A stretch of 64,000 nt of DNA from NCBI GenBank assembly GCA_009667805.1, contig CM019063.1:357526113-357590112 (forward strand), written 5' to 3'. Position numbers and translations under genes: made by a program. Shown here in pieces: positions 35,051 through 46,925 of the stretch. The stretch is from Leptobrachium leishanense. Its lineage: Eukaryota; Chordata; Amphibia; Anura; Megophryidae. The first letter of the stretch is position 1; each line of letters opens with the position of its first letter. The notes beneath the pieces were generated by a model. That model was given only the letters and a program-made list of their open reading frames with translations. It was not told the DNA's origin and ran no database searches.

Positions 35051-36293
35051 GTGGAACTACTGGCCATGGTGGACTCGGGGGCGAGTAACTGCTTTATGGA
35101 CTTTAAAGTCGCAATGGATCATGGTGTTCCCCTTATTGAAAAAATAAACCCTATAAGCATACATGTAGTCGATGGCTCTTCCTTAAAATCGAGTCCAGTT
35201 ACGCAAGAAACTGCCGTATTATCCATGTCAGTGGGCACACTACACGTTGAACATACAATTTGATCTGGTACCTACCCCCATGTTCCCACTCATTCTTGGG
35301 TTACCCTGGCTCCGACGACACAATCTCACTATTGATTGGGAGACCGGAAAATTTGTATTCTCATCTACAACCTGTCAGAAAAAGTGTCTACAGACCACCA
35401 CCGGAGTACTGTTCTCCATTCTCAATGAAAAAATGGTCCCCATGAACAATACCACTCTACCCTCGGCATATCAACAATACGCAGACGTGTTCAACGAGAA
35501 GGAGGCAGAGCGACTACCTCCCCACAGGTCATATGATTTCCCCGTCAAACTGCTACCTGGGGCGCCTATCCCATACGGACACATATATCCGTTATCTGAA
35601 CCAGAGTTACGAGTACTCCATGAGTACATCCAAGAGAACCTCAAAAAAGGGTTCATCCAACCTTCCACCTCCCCAGCGGGAGCTGGGATATTCTTCGTAG
35701 AAAAAAAGGATGGAGGATTCCGCCCTTGTGTGGACTACAGAGAGCTTAATTGAGTCACAGTTAAGAACAGATATCCCTTACCCCTCATCCCCGAACTGTT
35801 GGAATGTATGCAAACAGCTGAAATATTCACAAAACTCGATTTGAAAGGGGCATACAATTTAGTCAGAATACGGAAGGATGACGAGTGGAAGACGGCCTTC
35901 CGCACAAGATATGGCCATTATGAGTACCAAGTGATGCCATATGGGTTGTGCAACGCCCCCGCTACTATCCAAAACTTTGTCAACGACGTCTTCAGAGACT
36001 TAGACGATATTCTGGTATATCCTGCCTCGATAGACTAACACCGTCTCCACATGAAAACGGTACTCTCCCGCCTCCGTCAACACCATCTATACGCAAAGTT
36101 GGAGAAATATGTCTTTGAGTCTACACGTATAGAATTCCTAGGATCTATCCTCACTCTGGGCCACATAGGGATGCATCCCAAAAAGGTCGCGGCCGTAGCC
36201 AACTGGCCTGTACCCAAATCTGTGAAAGAAGTACAACATTTTCTGGGATTTGCAAATTATTACAGAAAATTCATATGGCCGATCTCTTCATAA
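35051..36293 (+). pseudogene. Gypsy protease and reverse transcriptase, broken
   Basis: Protease: AMVDSGASNCF has the D-S-G active site (35066-). RT: GFIQPSTSPAGAGIFFVEKK and RPCVDYRELN, then a TGA stop at 35751. It resumes with [14 protein letters not shown] and [16 protein letters not shown]. The catalytic segment has lost a few residues before LDDILV, and a TAA lies at 36036. HFLGFANYYRKFI ends the RT near 36273. Confidence 0.88.
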
Positions 36294-37160
36294 AGGAAGT
36301 ATTCCGCCTTCACGGCATACCACGAATGATTCTATCGGATCGTGGCTCCCAATTTATATCACGTTTCTGGAAGACCTTCTGCACTGCTCTCAAGATACAT
36401 GTTAACCTATCCACGGCCTACCACCCACAGCCAAACGACCAAACAGAACGTACAAATCAATCCTTGGAGAAGTACTTGCGATGTTACCTCTCTCATCTTC
36501 AGGATAATTGGATAGATATCCTGAGCCAGGCTGAATACGCCTACAATTCCCAAACAGATGACGCCACACAGGAAACACCGTTCTTCCTCAATTACGGTTA
36601 TCATCCCTCGGATCTCCCTGATCTTCCCTCCTCGATCCCTTGCCCAGCAACTGAGTCCCGTCTCAAAAACGTACGGCATCACTTACAACAGGCTAAGCAA
36701 GAACTCATCCATACTCAAGCGCCACAAAGATAAACATCGACGACCGGCACCCACATATACAGTGGGGCAGAAGGTTTTTCTATCTACAAAATATCTTAAC
36801 CTCCAGATCCCTCTAAGAAGTGGGGTCCTCGATTTCTAGGACCATTCCCTGTTGCCGCATTAGTAGGTCCTGCTGCTGTTCGACTCATGTTACCACCTAC
36901 TTATCGATGCCATCCTGTATTCCAAGTCTCACTCCTGAAACCCTGTCCCCCAGATCCATTCCCTGGACTTCGTCATCCTCCTCCTCCTCCTGCCACGGTC
37001 CACGGTGAACTGGAATATGAGGTCCTCCACATTCGGAATTCCCGTCGGTGTCGGGCTGTCTGGAGTATCTGGTCCATTGGAAGGGTTATGGTCCTGAGGA
37101 ACGGTCATGGGAACCTGCATCTGGCCTCCGCGCCCCCAGATTGCTTAGAGCTTACACCTC
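36275..37160 (+). pseudogene. Gypsy integrase core and chromodomain, broken
   Basis: 36275-36733 carries GIPRMILSDRGSQF and STAYHPQPNDQTER, the second Asp and Glu regions of the integrase DDE triad. The first Asp region is absent. The frame changes near 36733, and [20 protein letters not shown] (about 37055) shows a chromodomain, used by chromoviruses to target chromatin. Confidence 0.85.
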
Positions 37161-37221
37161 CGCTATCCTCATTTGCCGGGCCCCGTTCGCTCCCAGAGGG
37201 CGCTCCTTCTGGGGGGGGTAC

Positions 37222-37785
37222 TGTCAGGTTTAGGCCCTCGGAGCCACTTACCTGCGCACTACCACGGTATACAGCAGCGCCATAGTCGAGCTCCTCACAG
37301 TGCCGCACTCTCCTGTGGCCCCTTCGGCAGTGTCTCCCCCTCGCGTATCGCAATGCTTCTGTGGCCTGCCTCGTGAGGACGAACGCCACTGCACCTCCAC
37401 ACACCACCATGTTTCCTGAGCCCCTAAGGGCGAGCACGCCGCGCCACGCCTCCTTTTCTCTCCTGTCTCCTACAGGCGCTCAATGATGATGTCATCCACA
37501 CCTCGCAAGGGAGGAGGGGCGGAGACTTAGCAACACTATTTAAACCCGGCGCTCGCTAGACACAAACACTCTGGTATAGAGTTCCATACCCCTTGCTAAC
37601 GCATACCTTACTCCAATACCTTCTGATAGGCAAAAGGGTCGGTACACGTGGATTCTGTCTCCTCGTTTATGCACCGAAGCTGCCTGCCCTCAGATCTATA
37701 TTGCCATTCCTGACTATCCACCTACATCCAACCAACCGGTTCCTGCATCCTGAGGTCTCCACCCTTCCTGAAGACATTCCTGACA
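37222..37785 (+). repeat. 3' LTR of gypsy element 1
   Basis: 564 bp. It holds a GTTTCCTGAGCCCCTAAGGG-type block absent from the 5' LTR, and the segment 37629-37655 is reversed relative to 33899-33925. Confidence 0.93.
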
Positions 37786-39324
37786 ACATGACAGAGTTCC
37801 GCAAGGTCGTCAGTGTCCCGAACCAAAATCTGGCCCTTCGGTGTCGCCAACGCTAGTCCTGTAGGCATCTGCCATCGGTATCTGAACTGCTGTGATTGTA
37901 AAACGCTGGTCAGCAGTTTGAGAGCCCGTCTATATGCCAGGGTAGCTGGAGCAAGATCTGGAAACGATTGTAATCCAGTGCCTTCAAACGAGAAACCAGT
38001 CGCATCTCTCGCATGCCGCAGGAGTTCCTCCTTCAAATCAAAATGGGTCAGGCAGCAGATGACATTGCGCAGAGGACTTCCAGGAGGCCCCTTTGGTCTC
38101 AAGGCCCTGTCGGCTCTATCTCTGATTGTGGTGGACGATCAAGAAGGGCTTTGAAAATGTGAAGTAACATCTGTTTCAGTGAGGGGGAATCCTCCGTTTC
38201 AGGGAGACTCCGAAGCCTTAAGTTATTGCGCCTGCCTCTATTATCAAGGTCGGTGAGGTGCAGTGCCATACTTCTCATTAACGTAGCGTGAGTGGTAATA
38301 GTGTTCGTGGCTGACTCAGTCTGTAAGCAGAGTGTATCACACTCACCCTCCAAAGAGGCCACCTTCGTAGCCAGGCCTTGTATATCAGTGCGGATATGTT
38401 GTAATTCAGTCATGATAGTGGCACTAAGATTTTCATTTGCGTTTTGGAGATCCGCTTTAGTGGGGAGGTTACGTAAAACAGTCGGCCAGTCAATTATAGA
38501 GAAAACCTCACTGCAATCTGACTTCTGTGAGGCTGTTGTAAAATTCTGTGAAGGCCACAAAAAAGCCTTGGCCTCAAGTATTGAGTCATGCCCAGCGTGA
38601 GTGAGGGCCTCGGTGAGCCTTTGGCCTTGTGGTCGGGGATGTCGATGGGTGCGGTCGGGGATGTCGATGGTGACAGAGATTGACCTTGGGTGAAGTCTGG
38701 GCTAGCTTGCATCCAGTCCCCCTGTGGTTGAGATCCTGTGCTGCGCAGCAGTATCTGGCATTAGAATAGGCGTGGAGAAACCAGGGCCTCGATTAATACT
38801 CCGGTCCCATCTCGAAGCAGCGGTTCCGGCCCATCGCCCTGGTCCATCTGGGATCCAAGCTGGCATGGTGAGGCAGAGGAGGAGACTTGGGTCTTGTCCC
38901 CCTGTCTCTGCAGTCCCGGTAAGCCAGCGGGGCAGAGCCATCCGGCGGGTGGGTATGCCACGGCGAAGCCGGGGCCTCAAGTAATATGCCAGTCCCAGCG
39001 GGAGTGGACGCCTCCGGTCTATCGTTCCGGTCCAGCGGCAGAAGGAGAAATGAATGCAGGGGGGTAGCGGAGGAGTCGCGATTCCTCTTTCCCCCTGCCT
39101 CTGAGAGGCTGCGGTTTTGCTTAATTTCCCCATTTGGGGATTCGCTGGCCACTAGGAACGTCCTGCTGGAGGGTATAACAGAGGAGCTCAGGGTTTAAGC
39201 TGCCGCTGCCATCAGTAGCTGGGCCACGCCCCCATAATAGACTTTTTGTATTCTTATTCATAGGACCATATATATTCCAGGCATTTTCATGAAGTAGTTT
39301 TTTGCACATGCCATTTGATAGTTG

Positions 39325-39382
39325 AAAATGAGAGAAATCTCAATGTATCCTTCCTGGTAAAATACTTTGTAAATAAATAGTT
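39325..39382 (+). mobile_element. SINE 3' tail
   Basis: GAGAGAAATCTCAATGTATC and TTCCTGGTAAAATACTTTG match the tail of the SINEs at 22195 and 39549. Confidence 0.55.
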
Positions 39383-39548
39383 CCGGGTTTTTTTCTATCC
39401 GCTCAGCGGCTGGTCAGCTTTTCATGTCTGCGTTCGGCGGGTAGTCAGCTGCGTATAGCAGTCTCTTTGGCGGCTTGCTGATGCATTTGGCTGTCTCTTA
39501 GGCGGGTGCGTTTGGTGGTTTTGTTCAGTAGGTTTGCGCCTGCGTCTT

Positions 39549-39775
39549 TTTTTTTTTTGAGAAAGGATTTTACCAGGAAGGAGACATTGAGATTTCTCTC
39601 CTGTTCAAGTATGTCCTGGGTGGCGAGTATGTACCATTTGAGTGTCTTGCCCAAGGACACTTACTGGAGAGGTTGCTCGCTGGGATCGAACCCATAACTC
39701 CACAGGCTCTCTCCATGCAGAGCAGTGATGTGACCTCTACTCCACCCAGCCAGTACCGGTTGAGCCGCAGCGTTC
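39549..39775 (-). mobile_element. tRNA-derived SINE, minus strand
   Basis: A poly-A-like T run at 39549 marks the 3' end. GGGATCGAACCC (about 39682-39693) is the reversed pol III B box. GTCTTGCCCAAGGACACTTA is the conserved middle. About 225 bp and fairly complete, with the tRNA part at the right (CTCCACCCAGCCAGTACCGG). Confidence 0.7.
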
Positions 39776-40860
39776 AGCGGGTTTGCAGCATTTGGCAGGT
39801 CAAATTCTCTGCACTTCAGGGACCCTGCGGTGAATACTGAATTCACCGCAGGGTTGGCAAATTTAACGCGCCAAAGTGAGGCGAACCAGAGAGCACTGAA
39901 ATGTCAGACATTTCGGTGCTCTCTGAATAACCCTGATGGTCTGTACACAGTAAACCGTTATTTAAATAGGACTAAATAAATCCTATAAAGGAGAAATATC
40001 AAGAAAACTTCACTAGCCACGAATCCCCCCTGCAACTGAATTTATTCAGTGTGCCTCTTTACCTCCCTGTCAGGACTTGAAGCTGCTACCGGAATGGAGT
40101 AGGCACTGGCAGGTTCATGTCGCAGGGGAGATCCAGGGAGACTGCAGCTGTGCTGTTTCCATGGCTGCTGATCTGCATGGGTCAGAAGAGGAGCTGGGCG
40201 GGAGACGTCCTTTGTGTGCACCTGGCTGGGTCCCAGGCTGTCTGGCTTGATTCTACTTGCGGCCCATTCCCCCCCTTTCCTCCGCGTGTACACAGTGTGC
40301 GATGCACGGGGACAGGAAGAATAGATGACAGGGAATAGGGGAGGGGCCGGATGCGGAAGCCTCATGTTCTCTGGCCGCACGGCTCCTCATCGCAGGCTTC
40401 CAGATTCCTCCCGGCAACCCAGTCCGGTGGTCTTCCACAGTTTACGCGGGCCCAAGGGGCAGCTGCTTTTGGCTCAACAAGCCCCTTTTGCCCTGCGTTA
40501 AAGACTGCCCTGAATAAGAGCCAAATTTCATGGCAGTTTGTCTATTCAAATTGCCAGCAAAATACGGTGCAGATCGCCGCAATTCAGTGGCAACAAAATT
40601 GACCCATAGAGAAAGTAATGGTTAATTTATTCAAAGAGCACTGAACTGCACAGAAGTGTCAGTGAAATGTCCTGATTTTCAGGTTTAAAACAGGCAAATC
40701 TCATAGGATTCAACATAAAAAAAGTGTTTTTATTAGTCAACTGTTTTATTCTTTTAATTTACAGCAAAAAGCTTTTGTATTTTTTGTCTTTTCCTTTGTA
40801 TCTTAAAAGGCCCCTTTTATAATGCTTTGTTTTTCTGCACTTCAAAAAAATAACAGATTA
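39776..40860. other. No gene; dispersed repeat shared with 22430-22880
   Basis: 40615-40860 is similar to 22430-22880 without its L2 tail (AATGGTTAATTTATTCA, CTGTTTTATTCTTTTAAT). 39776-40600 has no convincing frame. Confidence 0.5.
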
Positions 40861-41379
40861 CTCCGAGAGAAACATATATACACACACAATAAACAAAGCA
40901 CACAAAACATCACAGGCACAATAGCTGTAGGAGTCTGGGTGCAGCATCCAAAAACATACAACAGAGTAGAGACATAATTTAAATCATATCTTTAATTGTC
41001 AGGTATTTTCAGAGAATCACAAAATGGATGCTTTGTAGCCATCTTATTTAATCGTATATCTATACTTTTATATGTAAAGTCTCTCCATTTTTACCTAGTT
41101 TAAGAATGAACTCAGAGATTTTCTTTTAGAAACAAGTTCATTGTAAGGTAACTCACTAGAGAGGAATGTGTTTAAAAATATAATTTAGATTATATCGTCT
41201 TTATATCTAGCGATGATAAAGTGTCTTTATATGATATATTGCAGAGCCTAAGTGCTAGTCATAGACAATTTATAGGTCTGTTTTCTTTGTGTTAAGAGAT
41301 TTTTTCTGGTATAGAAACATTTATGTTAAAATATAAGCAACAATATATATAGCTATGCACAAATACATTCATGACAAGT

Positions 41380-41470
41380 GTGTGTGTGTGTATGTATATA
41401 TATGTATATATATGTATATATATGTATATATATATATTCAATATATATTCAATATATATTCTATATTAGC
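41380..41470. repeat. TG/TA microsatellite
   Basis: (TG)n passes into repeats of TATATATG and ATTCAATATAT. Confidence 0.9.
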
Positions 41471-42774
41471 ACAGAAAATAATATTAAGAAATATTTTGAA
41501 GTATATTATAACAGTTACTGAAGAATAGAAATAAGCTGTTTTAAATGTAAGCGGTAGAAGTATTTTTTTATAGAAGGAATGTCTGTACTGATAAGAGTAA
41601 CTCAGTAAAAACTTTGAAATGGATAGAATTGAAGAAATATTAAATCAATATGACAACCCGAGACACACTGTTTGGTGTGAATATGAGGTTCTTTGTTCAA
41701 AATAAGATAGAGGGGATTGACCTATAACCTGTGATAAGGAATTTAAATTTAATTATGACATTTTATTTGAAAATCAACACTGCCATCTTGTGGTGTAGTA
41801 AAGGTTGACAGTTTTCTGGGATTCTCATAGACATGCATTATATGCAAATAGAGAGGTACGTAATAGGTGATGTCATTTACTCTATTACTGGTTACACAGA
41901 ACATGTAGAGGTCATTCATTCCACAACATCACTTCACTTCTCCCTCTCGGGACTTCAAATCTTATTTTTTACTCTCATGCATTCACTCTCTCAAATTATT
42001 TTTTACGAGTTATGCTCAAAGAGAAAACTCAGAGACAAAGAAATTAAGGTGCAAACAAATTTCTAACATATTATAAATACTCTCACATATTCTCACAAAC
42101 TCTCTTATATCCACTGATAAATAAGAAGATTGCAGAAATGCTGAATCCAGATCTTGGACAGGTAATGTATGGAAAGCAAAATAGTGGGATTAATGTAAGA
42201 GATATATGTATATAGGTGTATATATGTTGCAATGGATATAGATTGAGATTTATCTCAGATTATCGCTAGATCGTGACCTTTGAAATATTTCTAATCTGCA
42301 ATATAGAAATATATATAAAGTGTCTGGTAACCGGATAATTGTCCTAAGTATTTGTTGCAACAGTATATACATAAATATATATATTAAAATTAGAAGAACT
42401 ACTGTGATTGAAGTATTTAGCAGAGATGTTATAATCTATCATTTAAAAGTAGAAGATTAGAAGCTAAATTCTAGTTATTAGGGGAGGATTCACTAAATAC
42501 ATTTTCATTATTCTAGAAATAGAATTAGTGATAGCTTCATCTTTTTGTTGATCCAGGTAGCACAAGGAGATATACATATATATCTACAAGATACTAACTT
42601 GTTTTAAATACGGGTTTGCTGGGAATACATGTTAATTGTTTTCTTTAAGCAGGATGTTTATTAAGTGAACTAACCATCTATGTATTGGTTACTAACTGAT
42701 TAAAAGTAAATGGTATTAACCATATATGTACAGTTACTAACAGGATATGTTAAAAGCTAGAGATCTGTGTACTG

Positions 42775-43345
42775 ATGGATGATGTTGTGTTTTATAAATT
42801 TTTGATTCTGTTGTGAGATTAAAATCTTTTTGCATAAGTAATAAATATATATTTTTATCTAAACTGGGTAGTTCTATTTTTTAAAACTAAAACGCGTACA
42901 ATTAAAAGACACTTAGGAGAACTTCTGAGAAATACAAACGAGATAAATTTGTTGTTGTTTATATCTTGTATAAGTTTCTTACCTGATTACTATCTCCGAC
43001 ATAATTTAGTCAATTTATAAACAGACTGATGTTTAGGTTCCATCTGAGCCATTATAGAAGATAGATATATATCTACTCATTTAAGTTGTGTTGGAGGGCA
43101 AAAAATGAGATTAAAAGTCTCCACACAATAAATAATAAACTTTATAGTTGCAGAAGACATTTACACATCCCAGCAATTCAGAGTTCTCAGAAGTTCTCCT
43201 AAGTGTCTTTTAATTGTACGCGTTTTAGTGTTAAAAAATAGAACTACCCTGCTTAGATAAAAATATATATTTATTACGTATGCAAAAAGATTTTAATCTC
43301 ACAACATAATCAAAGATTTATAAAACACAACATCATCCATCAGCA
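42775..43345. repeat. Inverted repeat, ~155-bp arms
   Basis: 42775-42930 and 43190-43345 are reverse complements, including AAAACGCGTACAATTAAAAG and GGATGATGTTGTGTTTTATA. The loop is about 260 bp. AT-rich, non-coding. Confidence 0.85.
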
Positions 43346-43700
43346 CACAGATCTCTAGTTTTTAACTATTTCCCTACCATATTTATGTAAAGAAGTTCTC
43401 TATATATAGAATTGTACAACTGATTTTTATATATTGTGCATCTAACAGGGACAAACACACTCTGTTCGTTGAAATACTAGACTTTATTATATTAATATCA
43501 TGAATTGCTGGGATGTGTAAATGTCTTCTGCAACTATAAAATGTGTGTGTGTGTGTCCAAAAATTTTACACATGATTGTATGCACTACTAAATGCAAAAT
43601 AACTCCACCAAAATAGGACAAAAATATATTAACTTTTTAATATGGATTAATTTAAATTCATGATATTAATTTAATAAAGTCTAGTATTTCAACGAACAGA
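43139..43700. repeat. Two overlapping inverted repeats
   Basis: 43139-43186 pairs with 43499-43545 (TTTATAGTTGCAGAAGACAT). 43465-43500 pairs with 43655-43700 (CGTTGAAATACTAGACTTTA). They interlock with the repeat at 42775-43345. Confidence 0.8.
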
Positions 43701-43814
43701 TAGGGATGCACATCAGGATTTAGAATAAAAGGAAAATGTTTTATTAGTCATACATACTAAAAGTAGTTCCTGTCGCTTGATTAATACAGTATTAATACAG
43801 TTATACAAAAAACT

Positions 43815-44406
43815 CTTAACCCTTTCGCTGCCTTTTTGAGCCTTTTCACACCTCTGTGCTGAGCTCATTTTTACCGGTTTCGCTCATCCTGTTTAAATGC
43901 GATTTGAAGTCACATTTTATTAACCCTTTCGCTGCTGAGGCTTTTCCCGCCTCTGTGCTGTGCTCATTTTTACCGATTTTGCTCATCATGTTTAAATGGG
44001 TTTTGAAGGCTTATTTTAGTATATGACTCAGACATATTATATATCGTTCTTTCCGTCAGACTCGGCAGATTCATAATATGTCATTATTATATGTATACGT
44101 CATGACCTGTCTGTATATTATAACAAAAAATGCAATAAAATATGAATTTTCAATAATTTACAACGTGTAAAGTGTTTTTTTTTTTTCACATTTTAACATG
44201 CGAGCAATTGTGGTTATATTTCGTATGAGGTGCGCACACACTCTGTTTGTATATAGATTCACATACTCGCGAGGAGCTCCGCATAGTGGGGTACCCCCCC
44301 TTTTTTCTGTAATTTTCAGTAGCAGTTGCAAGGCTCTGCCACAACCCCCTATTGGCCGCACGCACGCACCAGACACCAAAACGAGCCATTGAGCGCCAGA
44401 AGGGTT
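43815..44406 (+). mobile_element. piggyBac-like (Uribo-type end) non-autonomous unit
   Basis: TTAACCCTTTCGCTGCC at 43815, repeated at 43920, resembles the TTAA plus CCCTTTGCCTGCC end of frog Uribo piggyBac elements. The far end AGAAGGGTTA is a poor complement. A related fragment lies at 54918-55101. No transposase. Confidence 0.4.
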
Positions 44407-44962
44407 ACCCCTCTGTACAATTGTTATATTTTAGCCTTGTTACACCCCGGGCAGCATACATAGAGCCTTCTGTTAAAGCAGGTGCTAATAAGGGACTTCT
44501 TTCTAAAATTCCATAATTTGGAATTAAGTTTGGAAACCATGGAGAGGACATCTTCAAGAAAGAGGAGATATCCGATGACGCGAGTAAAAGCATTGACATC
44601 ATGAGAATTCTGGGAAATTAACTCAAAAAAGAACTCAGATTAAAATGGGAAATTATAGCCCTAGAAAAATATCTGAAAGGCAAAAATAGTACCCAGAGGC
44701 CTTAGATACACTAAATGACCCACGTTCGGTAGAGAACGGGATTGCTTTATAGAAAAGTGGGGTTTGATGTTAGAGGGGTTATGCATCAGAACAATGGAAG
44801 CGATTTATAGAAGAGAGAAAAAAGGCAAACCTAGAGGAATCTAATCAACGCATTGAAGACCTGAACACAGATCTGGTGGGCATCTCTATGGAGGCAGAGA
44901 TTAAAGAATTTTCAGAACGAATGGAAGAGTCTCTAGCCAAACTAGAGAAGGAATTCTCATCT

Positions 44963-46925
44963 CTTATATCTTCGCTGTCCTCCAACCCTAAACGGCTCTG
45001 GTCCACCTTCAACACCCTCCTCTACCCACCTGCACCTCCCCCCACAGCTGCCTTCAGCGCTCAAGACCTGGCAGACTACTTCCTCAGTAAAACTCTAAAT
45101 ATCAGAAGCAACATCCCAACACAAGATAGTTATCTGCCACCTCCACTCCCACAGGTCTCCTCTGCCACTTCCTCCCAGCCACTGAGGAGGAAGTCAATTC
45201 CTTATTGTCCTCCTCACATCTCACCACGTGCCCACTCGACCCCCATTCCCTCACATCTAATTCCTCCCCTCTCCTCCTCCCTCACCCCTGCTCTCACACA
45301 CATCTTCAACCTATCTCTCTCCACTGGCTCCTTTCCATCCGCCTTCAAACACGCGCTAGTTACCCCTTTACTAAAGAAACCATCCCTAGATCCCAACTCT
45401 CCATCCCTGTATCCCTGCTTCCCTTCACATCAAAGCTCTTAGAAAAACTAGTCTTCAACCGCCTCTCCCTCTTCCTGTCCTCCAATTCCCTACTTGACCC
45501 CCTGCAATCTGGCTTCCGTCCCCTACACTCAACTGAAACTGCCCTCAAATTCACCAACACCCTCCTAACTGCTAAAAAACACGGCCACTATTCTATTCTC
45601 ATCCTGCTTGACCTCTCGGCTGCTTTTGACACTGTTGACCACCCCCTCCTTCTACAGACCCTCAGTGACACTGCACTCGCTTGGGTCGACTCCTATTTAT
45701 CCAACAGGTCCTTCTGTGTGTCCTTTGCTGGTAACTCCTCCTCCTCATTGCCTCTATCTGTTGGTGTACCTCAAGGCTCTGTCCTTGGTCCTTTGCTCTT
45801 TTCCATCTACACCTCCTCCCTGGGCAAAATCGTCAACAGCTTTGGCTTTAATTACCACCTCTACGCTGATGACACTCAGATCTACCTCTCTACCCCTGAT
45901 CTCTCTCCCCCTGTCCTTTCAAAAGTCAGTGACTGTTTATCTGGCATCTCCTCCTAGATGGCCTCCCACCACCTAAAGATCAACATGTCAAAGACTGAAC
46001 TCCTACTTATTCCTCCCTCCAATGCCTCCCCACCTCCTGACTTCTCTATCACGGTGGAGGGTATCACCATCTCCCCATCAAACCAAGTTCGCTGTCTTGG
46101 AGTTACACTTGACTCTGCTCTTTCCGTCATCCTCCACATCAAGTCTCTTTCCTCCTCCTGCCGATACCAACTGCGTAATATTTCCAGAATTCTGCCATTT
46201 CTTACCGCTGTCACCACAAAACAACTCCTACACACCCTGGTAATCTCCCGACTCGACTATTGCAATAATCTCTTATCTGGCCTCCCTCTGTCCCGCCTCT
46301 CCCCCCTACAATCCATCCTGAACGCCTCCGCCAGGCTAATTCACTTCACCCGCCGCTCTGTCTCTGCCGCTCCCCTCTGCGAGTCCCTTCACTGGCTCCC
46401 CATCCACTGCAGAATTAAGTTCAAAATCCTTATCCTTACCTACAAAACCCTCACTAACTCAGCTCCCCACTACCTGTCCTCACTAATCACCAAATACACC
46501 CCAGCCCGCTCCCTAAGGTCAAACAGTGACCTGCGCCTAGCTTCTCCCCGCATCACCTCTTCCCATGATAGACTGCAGGATTTCTCACGCACAGCCCCCA
46601 CTCTCTGGAATGCTCTCCCTCGTACTGTCAGACTTTCCCCTAACTTCTCTTCCTTCAAACGCTCCCTTAAAACATTCCTATTTAGGGAAGCCTACCACCC
46701 AACTCACGGACACAACCATCAATCACTCTCACCTTACAGTCCTCTCCTCCTGTTTCCAACCCCAACCCTCCCAGATTGTGAGTTCCTACGGGAATAGGGC
46801 CCTCATCTCCTCCTGTACTGTTTGTCAAATGTTGTTCAATGTATTGTAACCCTGTCTATACTGTGCTTATTGTACAGCGCTGCCGAATATGCTGGCGCTT
46901 TATAAATAAATAATAATAACAATAA
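44963..46925 (+). mobile_element. L2-clade LINE, 5'-truncated
   Basis: It starts within ORF2 (NPKRLWSTFNTLL) and ends with GCGCTTTATAAATAAATAAT. Inserted in the Penelope-like element. A 3' tail of the same family sits at 22483-22701. Confidence 0.9.
44985..46794 (+). pseudogene. L2 ORF2 reverse transcriptase, near-complete
   Basis: [48 protein letters not shown] and LYADDTQIY give intact RT motifs with YADD. HHLKINMSKTE, SRLDYCNNLLSGLP and LHWLPIHCRIKFKIL continue to the stop at 46795. Only two lesions are visible: a frameshift between 45205 and 45440, and a TAG at 45955-45957 where the family usually has Trp. Confidence 0.9.

Larger units (their letters stand above)
33526..37785 (+). mobile_element. 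Ty3/gypsy chromodomain element, internally deleted
   Basis: LTRs at 33526-34055 and 37222-37785 with ACATG target duplications at 33521-33525 and 37786-37790. A polypurine tract TCTGGGGGGGGTAC precedes the 3' LTR. Inside, in order: gag, protease, reverse transcriptase, integrase catalytic core, chromodomain. RNase H and the integrase zinc finger are deleted near 36275. Stops and frameshifts elsewhere. Inserted into L1 ORF1. Confidence 0.95.
33350..39152 (-). pseudogene. L1 ORF1 protein, split by gypsy insertion
   Basis: It starts MASESPNGEIKQNR at 39152. A coiled-coil region follows (38560-38300: ADLQNANENLSATI, TKVASLEGECDTL). Then come the RRM start (LDNRGRRNNLRLRSLPE), the C-terminal domain (38102-37790: LRNVICCL, DLAPATLAYRRALK, YRWQMPTGLAL, DDLAELCHV), and after the insertion LPRISLVWPDP (33520-33490). 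ORF1 proteins trimerise and bind L1 RNA. Frameshifts are present in the N-terminal half. Confidence 0.85.
23967..39232 (-). mobile_element. L1-clade LINE split by four insertions
   Basis: ORF1 lies at the right (about 39152-33350) and ORF2 at the left (about 32563-24339), both on the minus strand. The element is interrupted by units at 24883-28111, ~28727-29165, 29933-30644 and 33526-37785. At each tested junction the L1 frame runs on after removing the insert and one target copy. Without inserts the L1 is about 6.9 kb, a near-full-length size. The 5' end near 39232 and the 3' end near 23967 are approximate. Confidence 0.88.
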
